This document shows, piece by piece, positions 25,566 through 34,359 of a stretch of 64,000 nucleotides of DNA. Numbering within the stretch: the first letter of the stretch is position 1; each line of letters starts with the position of its first letter. The position numbers and the translations under genes were made by a program. The notes beneath the pieces are model-generated. The model ran no database searches, was not told where the DNA came from, and saw nothing but the letters and a program-made list of their open reading frames with translations. This DNA is from Methylomonas sp. MK1 (GTDB lineage: Bacteria > Pseudomonadota > Gammaproteobacteria > Methylococcales > Methylomonadaceae): contig NZ_AQOV01000001.1 in the NCBI RefSeq assembly GCF_000365425.1, positions 1,736,001 through 1,800,000 of the forward strand, given 5' to 3'.

Positions 25566-26480
25566 TTAAGCATTTAGGAGCATCTCCATGATATTTTCTG
25601 CCTGATTTTCTGGAAAACCCAAGGCGATAATGTATTGGCGGAACACCGCTTTTTTGTTCCTGCCTAATTTACCTTCCGCCGAAATCACGGTCGCAATCCC
25701 GGTTAGTAAAATATTCCTTTGTTGATCGTTGAGATTACCAGCGACCGCCTTAATATAAGCGATCAATAACTTTCTTGATAATTTCCCTGAAGACACTGCA
25801 TCTGAGTTAAGCGTAGCGAGCGAACTATCGTGAAACCCCAGTCTTTGCATAATAGCTAGTATCGCCTGAGGTTTATTTGCATCAAAATTCCGATCCATCC
25901 GCGCAACATCAACTAACACCTCGCGCAATAGCAGCACAAAATTACCATTTAACACTTTATCGACTTTAGCGACGACACGACGTTGCTGCTTATCGGACAC
26001 AAAAGTCACCAAGGCGCCAATTAGAACCAAACCAGCCAAGATAGCCAGAGCCCAAAGCCACTCGCCGCCGACAGTTTCATCCACTGGCACCTCCAGCGGC
26101 GGCATGGGGTTTGGAAGCACGCCAAACTTCTGCAATGTTTGAATGGTAGTGTCGTCTAAAGCCCAATATTGGCTAGAATTTTTTTTATAGATTGCATAGC
26201 CGATTACTTCTGTGCCGGTCCGAACAACCAGACAGTGATCCTGTAAATGAATACCAAATTGATGCTCACTTGAAGTCCATTCGACCGGCATACCCGTTTG
26301 TTTGACTTGCTGATCCGAGACTTTTAATTCACCCAAATCGTAAAAATGATCAGTCGTACCAAAACAAACGCTAACACTTCCTCTTCTGGCTTCAGCCGAA
26401 GCACTGGTGACTAACAACAAAAGAAAGCACAACTTCATCAGAAGCGGCACATATGAGTCATTTCGGGTTAATTGATCCAT
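25566..26480 (-). CDS. Signal-peptide membrane protein with TerB-like C-terminal domain
   Basis: About 304 aa. The N-terminus is MDQLTRNDSY followed by a signal-peptide helix (LMKLCFLLLLVTSASA). ATG codons at 26480 and 26438 and a TTG at 26498 are all possible starts, none with a clear ribosome site. An external domain (to about 135) precedes a transmembrane helix (LWALAILAGLVLIGALVTFV). A helical cytoplasmic domain of about 135 residues ends the protein; its repeating helices with ISAEGKLGRNKKAVFRQYI recall the TerB fold, but that is a guess from pattern. Function unknown. Confidence 0.65.
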   Translation of the reverse strand: MDQLTRNDSYVPLLMKLCFLLLLVTSASAEARRGSVSVCFGTTDHFYDLGELKVSDQQVKQTGMPVEWTSSEHQFGIHLQDHCLVVRTGTEVIGYAIYKKNSSQYWALDDTTIQTLQKFGVLPNPMPPLEVPVDETVGGEWLWALAILAGLVLIGALVTFVSDKQQRRVVAKVDKVLNGNFVLLLREVLVDVARMDRNFDANKPQAILAIMQRLGFHDSSLATLNSDAVSSGKLSRKLLIAYIKAVAGNLNDQQRNILLTGIATVISAEGKLGRNKKAVFRQYIIALGFPENQAENIMEMLLNA

Positions 26481-26536
26481 AGTAAATCGTGAGTCCAAGA
26501 TGAAAGGCTGATAGCCCGCAAAATACTTAGAAAAAG

Positions 26537-27550
26537 TTAAGGCGATAACGCTACTATTTTTCTACGGCGACCGAAAACCAAACTAACACCGGAAATAAAA
26601 ACCATTGCAGCGCCCGGCAACGGTACGGGTTGAATGTAACTTCGAGACAAATCGAAACCGGCTTTTGAAACAAAACCGACCTGATTGCCTTGTTCATCCG
26701 TTGCATCCATACCAACCCAATACAGCGAGTGGCCGGCATCCAACGTGATCCAGGCAATATTGTCTTCCAGAGTGGAGTCGATTACGCACGCCGGATCGTA
26801 CATGACACAACCGGGATTTTTGCTGGCGTCGGCTTTGGCAGACACATCCAAACCGACGCGAATCCGAAATTCTTCGTCGTACCCCATCGTGAAGGCAAAC
26901 GTTATTGGGTCAGCGTTTAGGTAAGCGCCTTTTGCGTTCGGACTTAAAACACCATCGCCGTTTTCAACTATCGAAACAGCTTGGGTACCGGTAAACGGTA
27001 CATTGATAGCGGGCGCCACTGATTCATAAGTATCGGCGATCTCGAATTCAAAATCCGCAGCGCCCGTATAGCCCACATCCGGATCTTTTCGTTCCAAAGC
27101 CACCCTTAAGGACAAAAACGAGTTGATTGAACAACAACTGCCATTGGAGCCGGCGATACCGGACAAACCATAGTCCAGAGCCGATTCCACAACCACCTTG
27201 CCTCTAACAGTTACTCTATCGCCAATGCCCCCACCCCCTCTGATCAACACTCCGCCTCCGACAATTTCCACCATCGCGCTGGCATCGGCTGCTTGAAGTC
27301 CGGTATTGATCGCCGTTGCACTCGCCATGGCTTTTGCCGAACCGGGTCCGGCTATCGCCAAGGCATCGGCCCAAGCCGTCGCCCCGCTAATCGCATGCGC
27401 TTCGGTACATTCTTCCCCACCGAAACAACTGATGTTCCGCGACGAATCGGAACCGGCAGTTGCTGTTGCCGATGTAGCAGCAAAAGCGTTGTCTAGCCCA
27501 AACAACAAAGCGGCCACAAGTAAAAGTTTGTCGTATTTTATAAAGTTCAT
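26537..27550 (-). CDS. Exported VPLPA-tail protein, Ala/Gly-rich
   Basis: About 337 aa from the ATG at 27550, with GGAG upstream. The signal peptide ends AFA. The N-terminal third is Ala/Ser/Gly-rich and repetitive, and the middle looks like a beta-sandwich with paired cysteines (CSCC-like GSCCS, CVMYDPACV). The C-terminus is PVPLPGAAMVF..., a helix, then GRRRK, the VPLPA-type sorting tail. It is probably surface-exposed; no enzyme motif is seen. Confidence 0.8.
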   Translation of the reverse strand: MNFIKYDKLLLVAALLFGLDNAFAATSATATAGSDSSRNISCFGGEECTEAHAISGATAWADALAIAGPGSAKAMASATAINTGLQAADASAMVEIVGGGVLIRGGGGIGDRVTVRGKVVVESALDYGLSGIAGSNGSCCSINSFLSLRVALERKDPDVGYTGAADFEFEIADTYESVAPAINVPFTGTQAVSIVENGDGVLSPNAKGAYLNADPITFAFTMGYDEEFRIRVGLDVSAKADASKNPGCVMYDPACVIDSTLEDNIAWITLDAGHSLYWVGMDATDEQGNQVGFVSKAGFDLSRSYIQPVPLPGAAMVFISGVSLVFGRRRKIVALSP

Positions 27551-27691
27551 TGTTTTGCTCTCCATGAAAAGTCCGCTGTTAAATTAATTTATACATTGGT
27601 GTGGCTTTTTAGCCTTGGCGAATTACCTATCGGCGAGTCCATTGCCTTACTGCCTTGTTAGCAGATTGGTGAAAAACCATATTTTTCTAGA

Positions 27692-27803
27692 GCCTAAGCT
27701 CCAGCTTAGGCGCTATGGGCTCGGAAGCTATTGCTTCTCAAGCAAACGACTAAAAGCTCGAGCTTTCAAGACCTTGCTCCCAAACTGGAGTTTGGGAGCA
27801 AGG
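27692..27803. repeat. Pair of palindromic intergenic repeats
   Basis: 27692-27711 is a 9-bp-arm palindrome (GCCTAAGCT-CC-AGCTTAGGC). 27772-27803 is a 15-bp-arm perfect palindrome around GG (CCTTGCTCCCAAACT...). Both belong to the same style of near-loopless palindrome. They fill the 439-bp gap between the genes at 27550 and 28005, where no coding sequence is supportable. Confidence 0.65.
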
Positions 27804-28004
27804 CAATATTTTTGGACACAGAAATATCAAGATAAAAATCATTGAGCATTAGTTTTCTGGCATTTCAATGCAAACTCCTTAAAAGCATTCATAAAGTCCG
27901 GTAAAGTATTTTCGCTAGCGAATAAGAGAGTACGTCAAAATCGGATTTGGGCCCTTTCAGTAATCCTTCCGTTGAGTGTCTCCACCTAACGTAGTTATTT
28001 CAAT

Positions 28005-29042
28005 CTAGGGCAGCGCCAAATACCGCTTTGGATTCGTTTCGGCGATTTGTCTGAACAAGTCTTCTCCTAATGTGGCGCGTAGCGACATGGTCAAGCGGCG
28101 TTCCGGAAATTTTTCCTGTTCGACCATGTAAAAATCCGAACCGAACAGCATCTGCGTTTTTACCCGCTCGTCTTGCAGCAACACTTTCAAAATCTGCGCG
28201 TTTTCTTCAATATGGAAGATGGTGTAGGAAATATCGGCATAGAAGTTGGGATACTGGCCGGAGCATATAATGTCCAGAATTTTCGAAAGCCAGCTCATCT
28301 CGGATTTTGGCGCACTGCCATCCCAAGGCTGGTCAAGATACTGTTGCCAATCCTGGTCGCCGCCCGCATGCCCCATGCAGATTTTCAGGTTAGGGAATCG
28401 ATCCATGATTTCCCGGTAATTATCGGGATCGGAAAACTTTGCAGCTTCGGTAGCCGACAGTTTTTTATTTCTCACTCCACCCCGCGAGCAATGCGTCATT
28501 ACCGGTAGATTGTTCGCCTGTGCATATTCGTAAATCGGAACTAGGCCATGATCATTAGGCATGTAACCTAGCGGCGGATACAACTTAATTCCCTTGAATC
28601 CCTTGTTTTCCACCCAACTTTTCAAGCTTTCGAAAACACCCGGACGGCGCGGATCGACGGCAGCAAAAGGAATGATTTGCTGCGGATACTTTTGCACCAG
28701 GCGGGCCAACTCGTCGTGTTGACCGTCGATTTCGACCGGCACTTTTCCTGCTCCCATATACGCCATATCCATCGGCAGCACGACAAATCGCGTATCCAGG
28801 GGATAATAAGCTCTGACTACCTCGAATACCTCTCGCTGCGATTTGTTGGTGGAAATGCGGACGAAATTGGCATAACGCTCAAATAAATCGCGATTGGAAA
28901 ATGGGTTCAAATTGACCAGCAAGAAGCGTAGTGGCGTTTGCAAATAGGGTTGCTTCATCAGTTTCGCCAATCCCAAGGGGAGGAAGTTTTCCGGCACATG
29001 ATCGACGGTGAAGATGTGCATGTGGCAGTTGTGGATATGCAT
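28005..29042 (-). CDS. Amidohydrolase-2 family metal-dependent hydrolase
   Basis: 345 aa TIM-barrel hydrolase. It starts NCHMHIF (the HxH metal pair), with GFKGIKLYPPLGYMP for strand 4, PVMTHCSRGG for the metal His, KICMGHAGG, and FGSDFYM with the late Asp. The family includes decarboxylases and hydrolases of small acids or lactones; the substrate is not predictable here. It is a cytoplasmic stand-alone gene with AGG before the ATG. Confidence 0.85.
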   Translation of the reverse strand: MHIHNCHMHIFTVDHVPENFLPLGLAKLMKQPYLQTPLRFLLVNLNPFSNRDLFERYANFVRISTNKSQREVFEVVRAYYPLDTRFVVLPMDMAYMGAGKVPVEIDGQHDELARLVQKYPQQIIPFAAVDPRRPGVFESLKSWVENKGFKGIKLYPPLGYMPNDHGLVPIYEYAQANNLPVMTHCSRGGVRNKKLSATEAAKFSDPDNYREIMDRFPNLKICMGHAGGDQDWQQYLDQPWDGSAPKSEMSWLSKILDIICSGQYPNFYADISYTIFHIEENAQILKVLLQDERVKTQMLFGSDFYMVEQEKFPERRLTMSLRATLGEDLFRQIAETNPKRYLALP

Positions 29043-29100
29043 GGTTTACCTCATAAACAGAAAGTCTTTCTCGAAAGCCATCTTGGCTCTAACAGAAAAG

Positions 29101-29436
29101 CTATTTAGCCAATGTCTTGATAGCCCACACAAAGGCAACAAAACAGAGGATCCAAAGCGTTACTGGGCCTGCCGGACCACTAAAATCCAAACCAAACGCT
29201 TTGAAAGCAAGCTTTTCTGTTTCCTTGGAATCAGAGGCCAATTCAAGCATTGAAACAATGCCAAATGATGCAATAGCAGAACACGGTAGGCCAAAACATA
29301 AATAGGGTGCTTTCTCCCATCCAGTCTTGATCTGCGGCCACATACCGTAATGATATATACCAACAATTAAGCCGCCATATACTAAAACACCTAACATAAG
29401 AATTGTGACTGCCAGCACCTTGAGAATCGACAACAT
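29101..29436 (-). CDS. Small membrane protein of unknown function
   Basis: 111 aa with a GGGGGA ribosome site. Three hydrophobic helices lie at about 5-27, 42-65 and 85-108. No family recognised. It is downstream of an exported VPLPA-tail gene and 58 bp upstream of the amidohydrolase gene on the same strand. Confidence 0.6.
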   Translation of the reverse strand: MLSILKVLAVTILMLGVLVYGGLIVGIYHYGMWPQIKTGWEKAPYLCFGLPCSAIASFGIVSMLELASDSKETEKLAFKAFGLDFSGPAGPVTLWILCFVAFVWAIKTLAK

Positions 29437-29519
29437 TATTTCCCCCTTGTATTTAAACCTACGAATTATTGATGATCCTATCGCTTAAAAGCCGTAGCGT
29501 TTCGCATTTAAAAAACCAA

Positions 29520-30314
29520 TCATCCAGCGTATTTTCTGCGTTTCAAGCTAAGCAAGCCGATCAAGCCCGTGCTCATCAGCCAGACTGCTGCAGGTACTGG
29601 TACAGCATTAACTTGTCCGGGGGCGACTGCCCATGCATAGTAAGGCATCACCTTTAGATCAACTGACTGCTCGCCAGAGCTGGTCGCGAAATGCCACCCA
29701 ACATTGGGATCAGATGCGTGTTCCATATTGGACCAGTATCCAAGGGTTTGTACCTTGGTAAAGGGTCCAACAGAACCTGAAGTTTCGAACGAACCATCGC
29801 CTAATATGCCATAGTCATTGCCGTTGGTCCCCGGATAAGGCAAGGCGCCAAGTTCGTTATAGTACAACTGGCCCAATTCACTGCCGATTTGGTTGATTCC
29901 AAAATCTGGATTGCTGCCGGCACTCGGCAAGCGCCATTGGTTGCTGCCGCCGTAATTGATACTATTCAAATAAAAGGTAAAGGCTTTGGCACCGAACCAG
30001 CTGACAGCGCCGATTCCTGAAAAGTCTGAGGCCGTTACAATGTGATACCCACTGTAGTCAGGTGTGTCGAAACCGTTGGGCGTATCGTAGATGATAGGGC
30101 TTGCCGCGATAATGGCGTTGACCGTATTGCTAAAGCCCGTGCTACTTAGCAACGTGCCCAACAGATTGGCATCTTTCGTCCAGGTCACGTTACTAACGCT
30201 GCTGTAAACCAGATCAACGCCGTTGGCATTGTAAGAATTCAATGTCGCATTGGCGTTAAACGTAGCGGCGCTCAATGCCAAGGCAAGGGTGACTAGCGGT
30301 TGCTTAAAACTCAT
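29520..30314 (-). CDS. Exported VPLPA-tail protein with GGSNQWRLP domain, copy A
   Basis: 264 aa. The signal peptide ends NANA. The body carries YSSVSNVTWTKDANLLGTL, WFGAKAFTFYLNSINYGGSN and QWRLPSAG, typical of DUF1566/Lcl-like surface domains. The tail is VPVPAAVWLMSTGLIGLLSL followed by KRRK. It is a clear paralogue of the next gene (30468-31331). Probably displayed on the cell surface; function unknown. AAGGA precedes the ATG. Confidence 0.85.
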   Translation of the reverse strand: MSFKQPLVTLALALSAATFNANATLNSYNANGVDLVYSSVSNVTWTKDANLLGTLLSSTGFSNTVNAIIAASPIIYDTPNGFDTPDYSGYHIVTASDFSGIGAVSWFGAKAFTFYLNSINYGGSNQWRLPSAGSNPDFGINQIGSELGQLYYNELGALPYPGTNGNDYGILGDGSFETSGSVGPFTKVQTLGYWSNMEHASDPNVGWHFATSSGEQSVDLKVMPYYAWAVAPGQVNAVPVPAAVWLMSTGLIGLLSLKRRKYAG

Positions 30315-30467
30315 TTCCTTACTCCGTGTTTTATTTGAAAAGTGAAAAATTCAGGGTTAAAGAGGCATTTCGTTGCGAGTTTTGGACTCCTTCATGAACA
30401 AAACACCGCGCTAATCGGGCTGGATTCCAAGGTTTCGAATTAGTAAAACCGACCTTCGGTGTCTTTG

Positions 30468-31331
30468 TTAACCCGCTTGCCCACGCCATTTCAGGCCAAG
30501 CAAACCGATCAGACCGGTGCCCATCAGCCACATCGCTCCAGGTAGGGGGACGGCGGCCACTTGTCCGGAGCTGACTGCCCATGCGTAAGACTGATAGTCC
30601 TTACCGTCGTAGCCCTGGACACCAACGGTGGTAAAAAAGTCCCAAGCGCGACCATCGGGCGTATACTCAGTGCCCAACCAGTACGCAAAAGTATGGACAT
30701 TACTAAATGGGCCAACGGAACCGGTAGTGTCGCTAAATGTACTGCTCCCCAGAATACCGTAATTGCTTTGCGGACCTTCGCCACTGGTGTTGACGTAGGC
30801 TGTTTTACCCAACTCTGCGTAATACAGTTGGGCCAGCTCGCTGCTAGCAGGGTTGACGTTGTAGCCAAAATCAGTGCCGCTAATGCCATATTGCGGACCG
30901 GCCGCACCGGTGTCGGTCCAATTTGGCAAGCGCCATTGATTGCTGCCGCCGTAGTTGATGCTGTTCAGGTAAGTTACGTAGGCTTTGGCACCAAACCAAT
31001 TGACTCTGCCGGTTGTGGTGTTGAAGTCGCTGGCGGACAGGGTGTGATAGCCACTATTCGCTGGAGTATCCCAATAATTTGGTGAATCGTTGATCTTCCC
31101 TTCCGGCACCGAGGCAATAACCGCATTTAAAAAAGCTGAGGTGCCACCGGCATATCCATCAGCCAGGGTTTTGAACAAATTGCCGTCGGCCGTCCAGGTA
31201 ACGTTACCCAGGCTACTGTAAACCAACTCAACGCCATTCGGGCTATATGCAGTCAACGCCGCTTCCGCCGTCGCCATATTCAAGCCCAACGCCATGCCCG
31301 CCATCCAAGCTACTTTTCCTACCGATTTCAT
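30468..31331 (-). CDS. Exported VPLPA-tail protein with GGSNQWRLP domain, copy B
   Basis: About 287 aa from the ATG at 31331, which has a strong GGAGG; the frame is open further upstream without a site. The signal peptide ends AEA. It shares GVELVYSSLGNVTWTADGNL, WFGAKAYVTYLNSINYGGSN and QWRLPNW with copy A, and has the tail VPLPGAMWLMGTGLIGLLGL followed by KWRG. The tandem duplication is old, as the loops differ in length. It is divergent from a LuxR-family regulator that may control it. Confidence 0.86.
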   Translation of the reverse strand: MKSVGKVAWMAGMALGLNMATAEAALTAYSPNGVELVYSSLGNVTWTADGNLFKTLADGYAGGTSAFLNAVIASVPEGKINDSPNYWDTPANSGYHTLSASDFNTTTGRVNWFGAKAYVTYLNSINYGGSNQWRLPNWTDTGAAGPQYGISGTDFGYNVNPASSELAQLYYAELGKTAYVNTSGEGPQSNYGILGSSTFSDTTGSVGPFSNVHTFAYWLGTEYTPDGRAWDFFTTVGVQGYDGKDYQSYAWAVSSGQVAAVPLPGAMWLMGTGLIGLLGLKWRGQAG

Positions 31332-31502
31332 TTTTCCTCCAATTGTCATCAAGATTTCATAATTCTGTTGCACGCTCGAGAAGCTAAAATTAGCCATGTC
31401 AAGCTAAATTTTCATGGCCTAGTGTGATTCAGTGCGCAAATGTTTGTCATCATGCATTTGCATGAAAAACGAAAATTTTTTCTTTGGATTTGGATAGCCA
31501 AA

Positions 31503-32684
31503 ATGGCGGACGATGAAAAACTATCGCAGTTGATTGGAGTGCTTTACGAGACGGTGATGGCGCCAGAACGTATGACTGAAACTTTGGAATATTGCTCTGA
31601 TTACATCGGCGCCAATGGCGCGCATTTATTGATAACCGATAAGGCTACCGGCAGGATACGCAAAGAATTTTATGGCGGCAGTTATATCGATAGTCAGGAT
31701 TTTACTGCCTGGGTCAATGGCTATCTACTTGAAGACCCGCGCATGACATCGGGAATGATGGCTAATATCGGTGTTAATGAGTGGCGATTTTGCCACACAT
31801 TCCTGGATGATGGCTTCGTGGCACGTAATCCGCTTTACCAGGAATTTTTAATTCCAATCGGCGTGCGTTATACGTTAGGCGGCTTAGTCGACGAAACGAC
31901 TGACAGCAAGATCATGTTAGGCTTTTTTCGAGCGCAGGAACAATCGCCTTTCGGCATTCAAGAGCAAGCAGCCGCAAAGCGCATTAGCCCCCATCTGCAA
32001 CGGGCACTCAGGCTAAATTCACACACGCAACACCTGCAAGCCAAAGCCGAACTGGGGGTGACTGCCATTGAGGCCCTGGCATGGCCTTTACTGATTGTCG
32101 ATGGCGATGCTTGCATCCTGCACTTGAACACGCGAGCGGAACAACTTTTGACGGCGCATTTTGGCGGCTTGTCGTGCCGGTTTGGCCGCTTGCACTGCTT
32201 TGATCCCAGCGCCGCTGACGAATTGGCGGCTTTAGTCCGCCAAGCAACAAAACATCCGGCTCTCGGCGGCGGCATGTGTTTGCATGCCTTGCCGGGCGCC
32301 CGAATTTTGGTGGCACCGCTGCCAGCAGCAAGCCAATGGATCAAGGATTGGCAGAGGCCGTTGGCCTTGGTGCTGATTGCCGAGAATTCCGAGATGCTGA
32401 GCGGTTCCAAGCCGTTTGATCTGGATTTTGGCGATTGGTCCAAACTTGGCGTGGCTAAATGCGATCCGGTTGCCGGCTTTGCCAAAACGTATCAGTTGAC
32501 GGGGCGAGAAACGGAAGTATTGCAAGGCTTGACCGACGGCCTATCGCCCAAGCAAATCGCGGAGCGTGACGACGTCAGCCGCAACACCGTGCGCACCCAG
32601 CTAAGCAGCTTGATGCAGAAAACCCATTGCCACAGTCAAAAGGATTTGATTCGGCTATTTTTGATTTCCAATAAGCTTGGATGA
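31503..32684 (+). CDS. LuxR-family transcriptional regulator
   Basis: About 393 aa from the ATG at 31503. Upstream in-frame codons back to 31440 are A/T-rich and unlikely. A long N-terminal sensor-like region has PAS-like spacing near residues 190-250. The C-terminal LuxR helix-turn-helix is LTGRETEVLQGLTDGLSPKQ...DVSRNTVRTQLSSL. The sensed signal is unknown; there is no acyl-homoserine-lactone motif. It is transcribed away from the tandem VPLPA-tail genes, which are its likely targets. Confidence 0.88.
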   Translation: MADDEKLSQLIGVLYETVMAPERMTETLEYCSDYIGANGAHLLITDKATGRIRKEFYGGSYIDSQDFTAWVNGYLLEDPRMTSGMMANIGVNEWRFCHTFLDDGFVARNPLYQEFLIPIGVRYTLGGLVDETTDSKIMLGFFRAQEQSPFGIQEQAAAKRISPHLQRALRLNSHTQHLQAKAELGVTAIEALAWPLLIVDGDACILHLNTRAEQLLTAHFGGLSCRFGRLHCFDPSAADELAALVRQATKHPALGGGMCLHALPGARILVAPLPAASQWIKDWQRPLALVLIAENSEMLSGSKPFDLDFGDWSKLGVAKCDPVAGFAKTYQLTGRETEVLQGLTDGLSPKQIAERDDVSRNTVRTQLSSLMQKTHCHSQKDLIRLFLISNKLG

Positions 32685-32772
32685 CCGGCCGTCAGATATC
32701 TAACGGCTTTGGCTACTTGCCGATGCCTACAGACACAAATCCTGACTGGGTGGACATTGTTCCCGGCCTTTA

Positions 32773-32840
32773 ATATCGTCGCTCCCGCTCAGGCGGGAGC
32801 CCAGTTTCTAAGCTAGATTCCCGCTTTCGCGGGAATGACC
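32773..32840. repeat. REP-like double hairpin, second copy
   Basis: Nearly the same sequence and layout as 10957-11025: ATATCGTCGCTCCCGC...GCGGGAGCC, a short variable spacer, ATTCCCGC...GCGGGAATGAC. It lies between convergent genes. Confidence 0.75.
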
Positions 32841-32902
32841 GCCCTGGGGGATTTGAGGGTTGGCTTAATCAACCCTCGCCCACCCGAGCTATGGTAAATA
32901 AC

Positions 32903-34144
32903 TTACGCCAGTTTCCGGCCTCTTCTCCGCAAACCATTTACGCCCATGCCCAACAACGCAGTGCCGAACAACGGAAAAGCCGCTGGCAGCGGCACGGCCT
33001 TTACTTCGAAGGCCAGGAACTGGGTAAATTGGGTAGCGGAAAAGTTATTGTCCGAGGCCAGGATCAAGGTTGGATTGCCGTTGAAGGTTTCACCCCAGGT
33101 AATGGCTTCGATATTGTCCAAAGCCAAAGCTGTGCCGTCGCTGTTGGTCAGGGTGCTTAAATCTAGCAACAACTCCTTAGTCATGCTGGTGTAGACCGGC
33201 GCGTTGTCAAGATCGTCAACACCTATCAGGTTGCTGGCGTTGCTTAAACTGGTCAGGTACAGACGGATGTTGTTGCCGGTGCCGGGAATTCCCGCCGAAA
33301 ACGAGCGTTCGACGGCAATAAAACTATCGCTCAAGCCCGGTATGTTCAGTAACTCGACTAAACCGTTGGTGGCAAAATTGGTGACTGGGTTTGGTACATC
33401 CACCACAGCGTCGGTCGTATAGACGTATTCACCAACCGCACTGCCAGTTGCGCGGTCAAACGCCAATACTCTGCTCTCGGAGCCGTTCAGAACGGTCGCC
33501 GGCAAGGCATCGTCTTGGGCCAACGAGTTTTCGGTAGCGGTGTACAACGTTTTACCATCGTTAGAAAAAGTCAGACTTTCAAACGCCAGGTTGTTGCGGA
33601 TACCGGTATCGCCTGCATTCAGCGCGCTGACACTGCCACTGGGATTGTAGTAACTTGGCACGGCGAAATCCCGCACATAACTGCCGTTCAGATTCATTTC
33701 CCGGACGGTGGGGTTTTGAAAACCTGCTGTCGCCCGCTGACCCTCGTTGGTCCAGAACAAACTACCGTTATGCAAACGCATGGATTCAGGATCGACGGTG
33801 TTGGTCGCAAATGTGCTGCCGCTCGGCGTCAAAATATTTGTGACACCATTAAATGTCACGCCGGCCGCCCCCGGCGCCGAATTCTTGTTGAACTGAGCCA
33901 GGTTCAGGCCCAAGTCGTAGTATCTAGCTGGGTTTAAAGCCGAGCGATCATCGCTGATCGCCAAATATCTGCCATTGGCGCTGTCGTAATCGATCCCCGA
34001 CAAACCGCCCACTGTGGTGCCGTTGAACACGGTGCCGCTGGCGACGATGTTTTGACCAATATAGTCCAAGGAAAAAGGTGCGGCTTGAGCAGTGTTGCCG
34101 AGCAGCGCTGCCAGAACGGCGGATAGGGTATAGCGAAGTTTCAT
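32903..34144 (-). CDS. Exported esterase-like-activity-of-phytase family protein with VPLPA tail
   Basis: 413 aa with a GGAG site. The signal peptide ends TAQA. The body is a beta-propeller-like domain of the phytase-like esterase family: GGLSGIDYDSANGRYLAISDDR, VDPESMRLHNGSLFWTNEGQ, LAFESLTFSNDGKTLYTATE and LDNIEAITWGE. The C-terminus is VPLPAAFPLFGTALLGMGV followed by RRRGRK. It may hydrolyse phosphoesters at the surface, fitting the neighbouring phosphatases, though enzymatic proof in this family is thin. I see no Pho box before it. Confidence 0.86.
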   Translation of the reverse strand: MKLRYTLSAVLAALLGNTAQAAPFSLDYIGQNIVASGTVFNGTTVGGLSGIDYDSANGRYLAISDDRSALNPARYYDLGLNLAQFNKNSAPGAAGVTFNGVTNILTPSGSTFATNTVDPESMRLHNGSLFWTNEGQRATAGFQNPTVREMNLNGSYVRDFAVPSYYNPSGSVSALNAGDTGIRNNLAFESLTFSNDGKTLYTATENSLAQDDALPATVLNGSESRVLAFDRATGSAVGEYVYTTDAVVDVPNPVTNFATNGLVELLNIPGLSDSFIAVERSFSAGIPGTGNNIRLYLTSLSNASNLIGVDDLDNAPVYTSMTKELLLDLSTLTNSDGTALALDNIEAITWGETFNGNPTLILASDNNFSATQFTQFLAFEVKAVPLPAAFPLFGTALLGMGVNGLRRRGRKLA

Positions 34145-34280
34145 ATTGTTTCTCCGGATTAAATTAAGTTGGCTATTGATCTAAAAATTTCTCAATCGGC
34201 TGGCTGAGGAGGACTCCGATTCCGTTTAGTTAAGGCGCTTGCCCTTTTTAATGGGACCGGAGGATTTATTTATAAAATCT

Positions 34281-34308
34281 CCCCTGGCCCCTCTTTTTCA
34301 AAGAGGGG
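34281..34308. repeat. CCCCTCTTT hairpin, dispersed repeat
   Basis: CCCCTCTTT (34288-34296), a TTC loop and AAAGAGGGG (34300-34308), preceded by CCCCTGG. It is a common style of extragenic palindrome. It lies in the 215-bp gap between the phytase-like and PhoD-like genes, which otherwise holds nothing recognisable. Confidence 0.55.
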
Positions 34309-34359
34309 AAAGAACTGCGCAAACGTTTAACGAATAGACATACCCAGCCAACCGTCTAA

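Noticed and set aside
34145..34359. Pho box before the phytase-like gene
   Set aside because: No two TCA cores at 11-bp spacing on the minus strand; the gene is phosphatase-related only by family.
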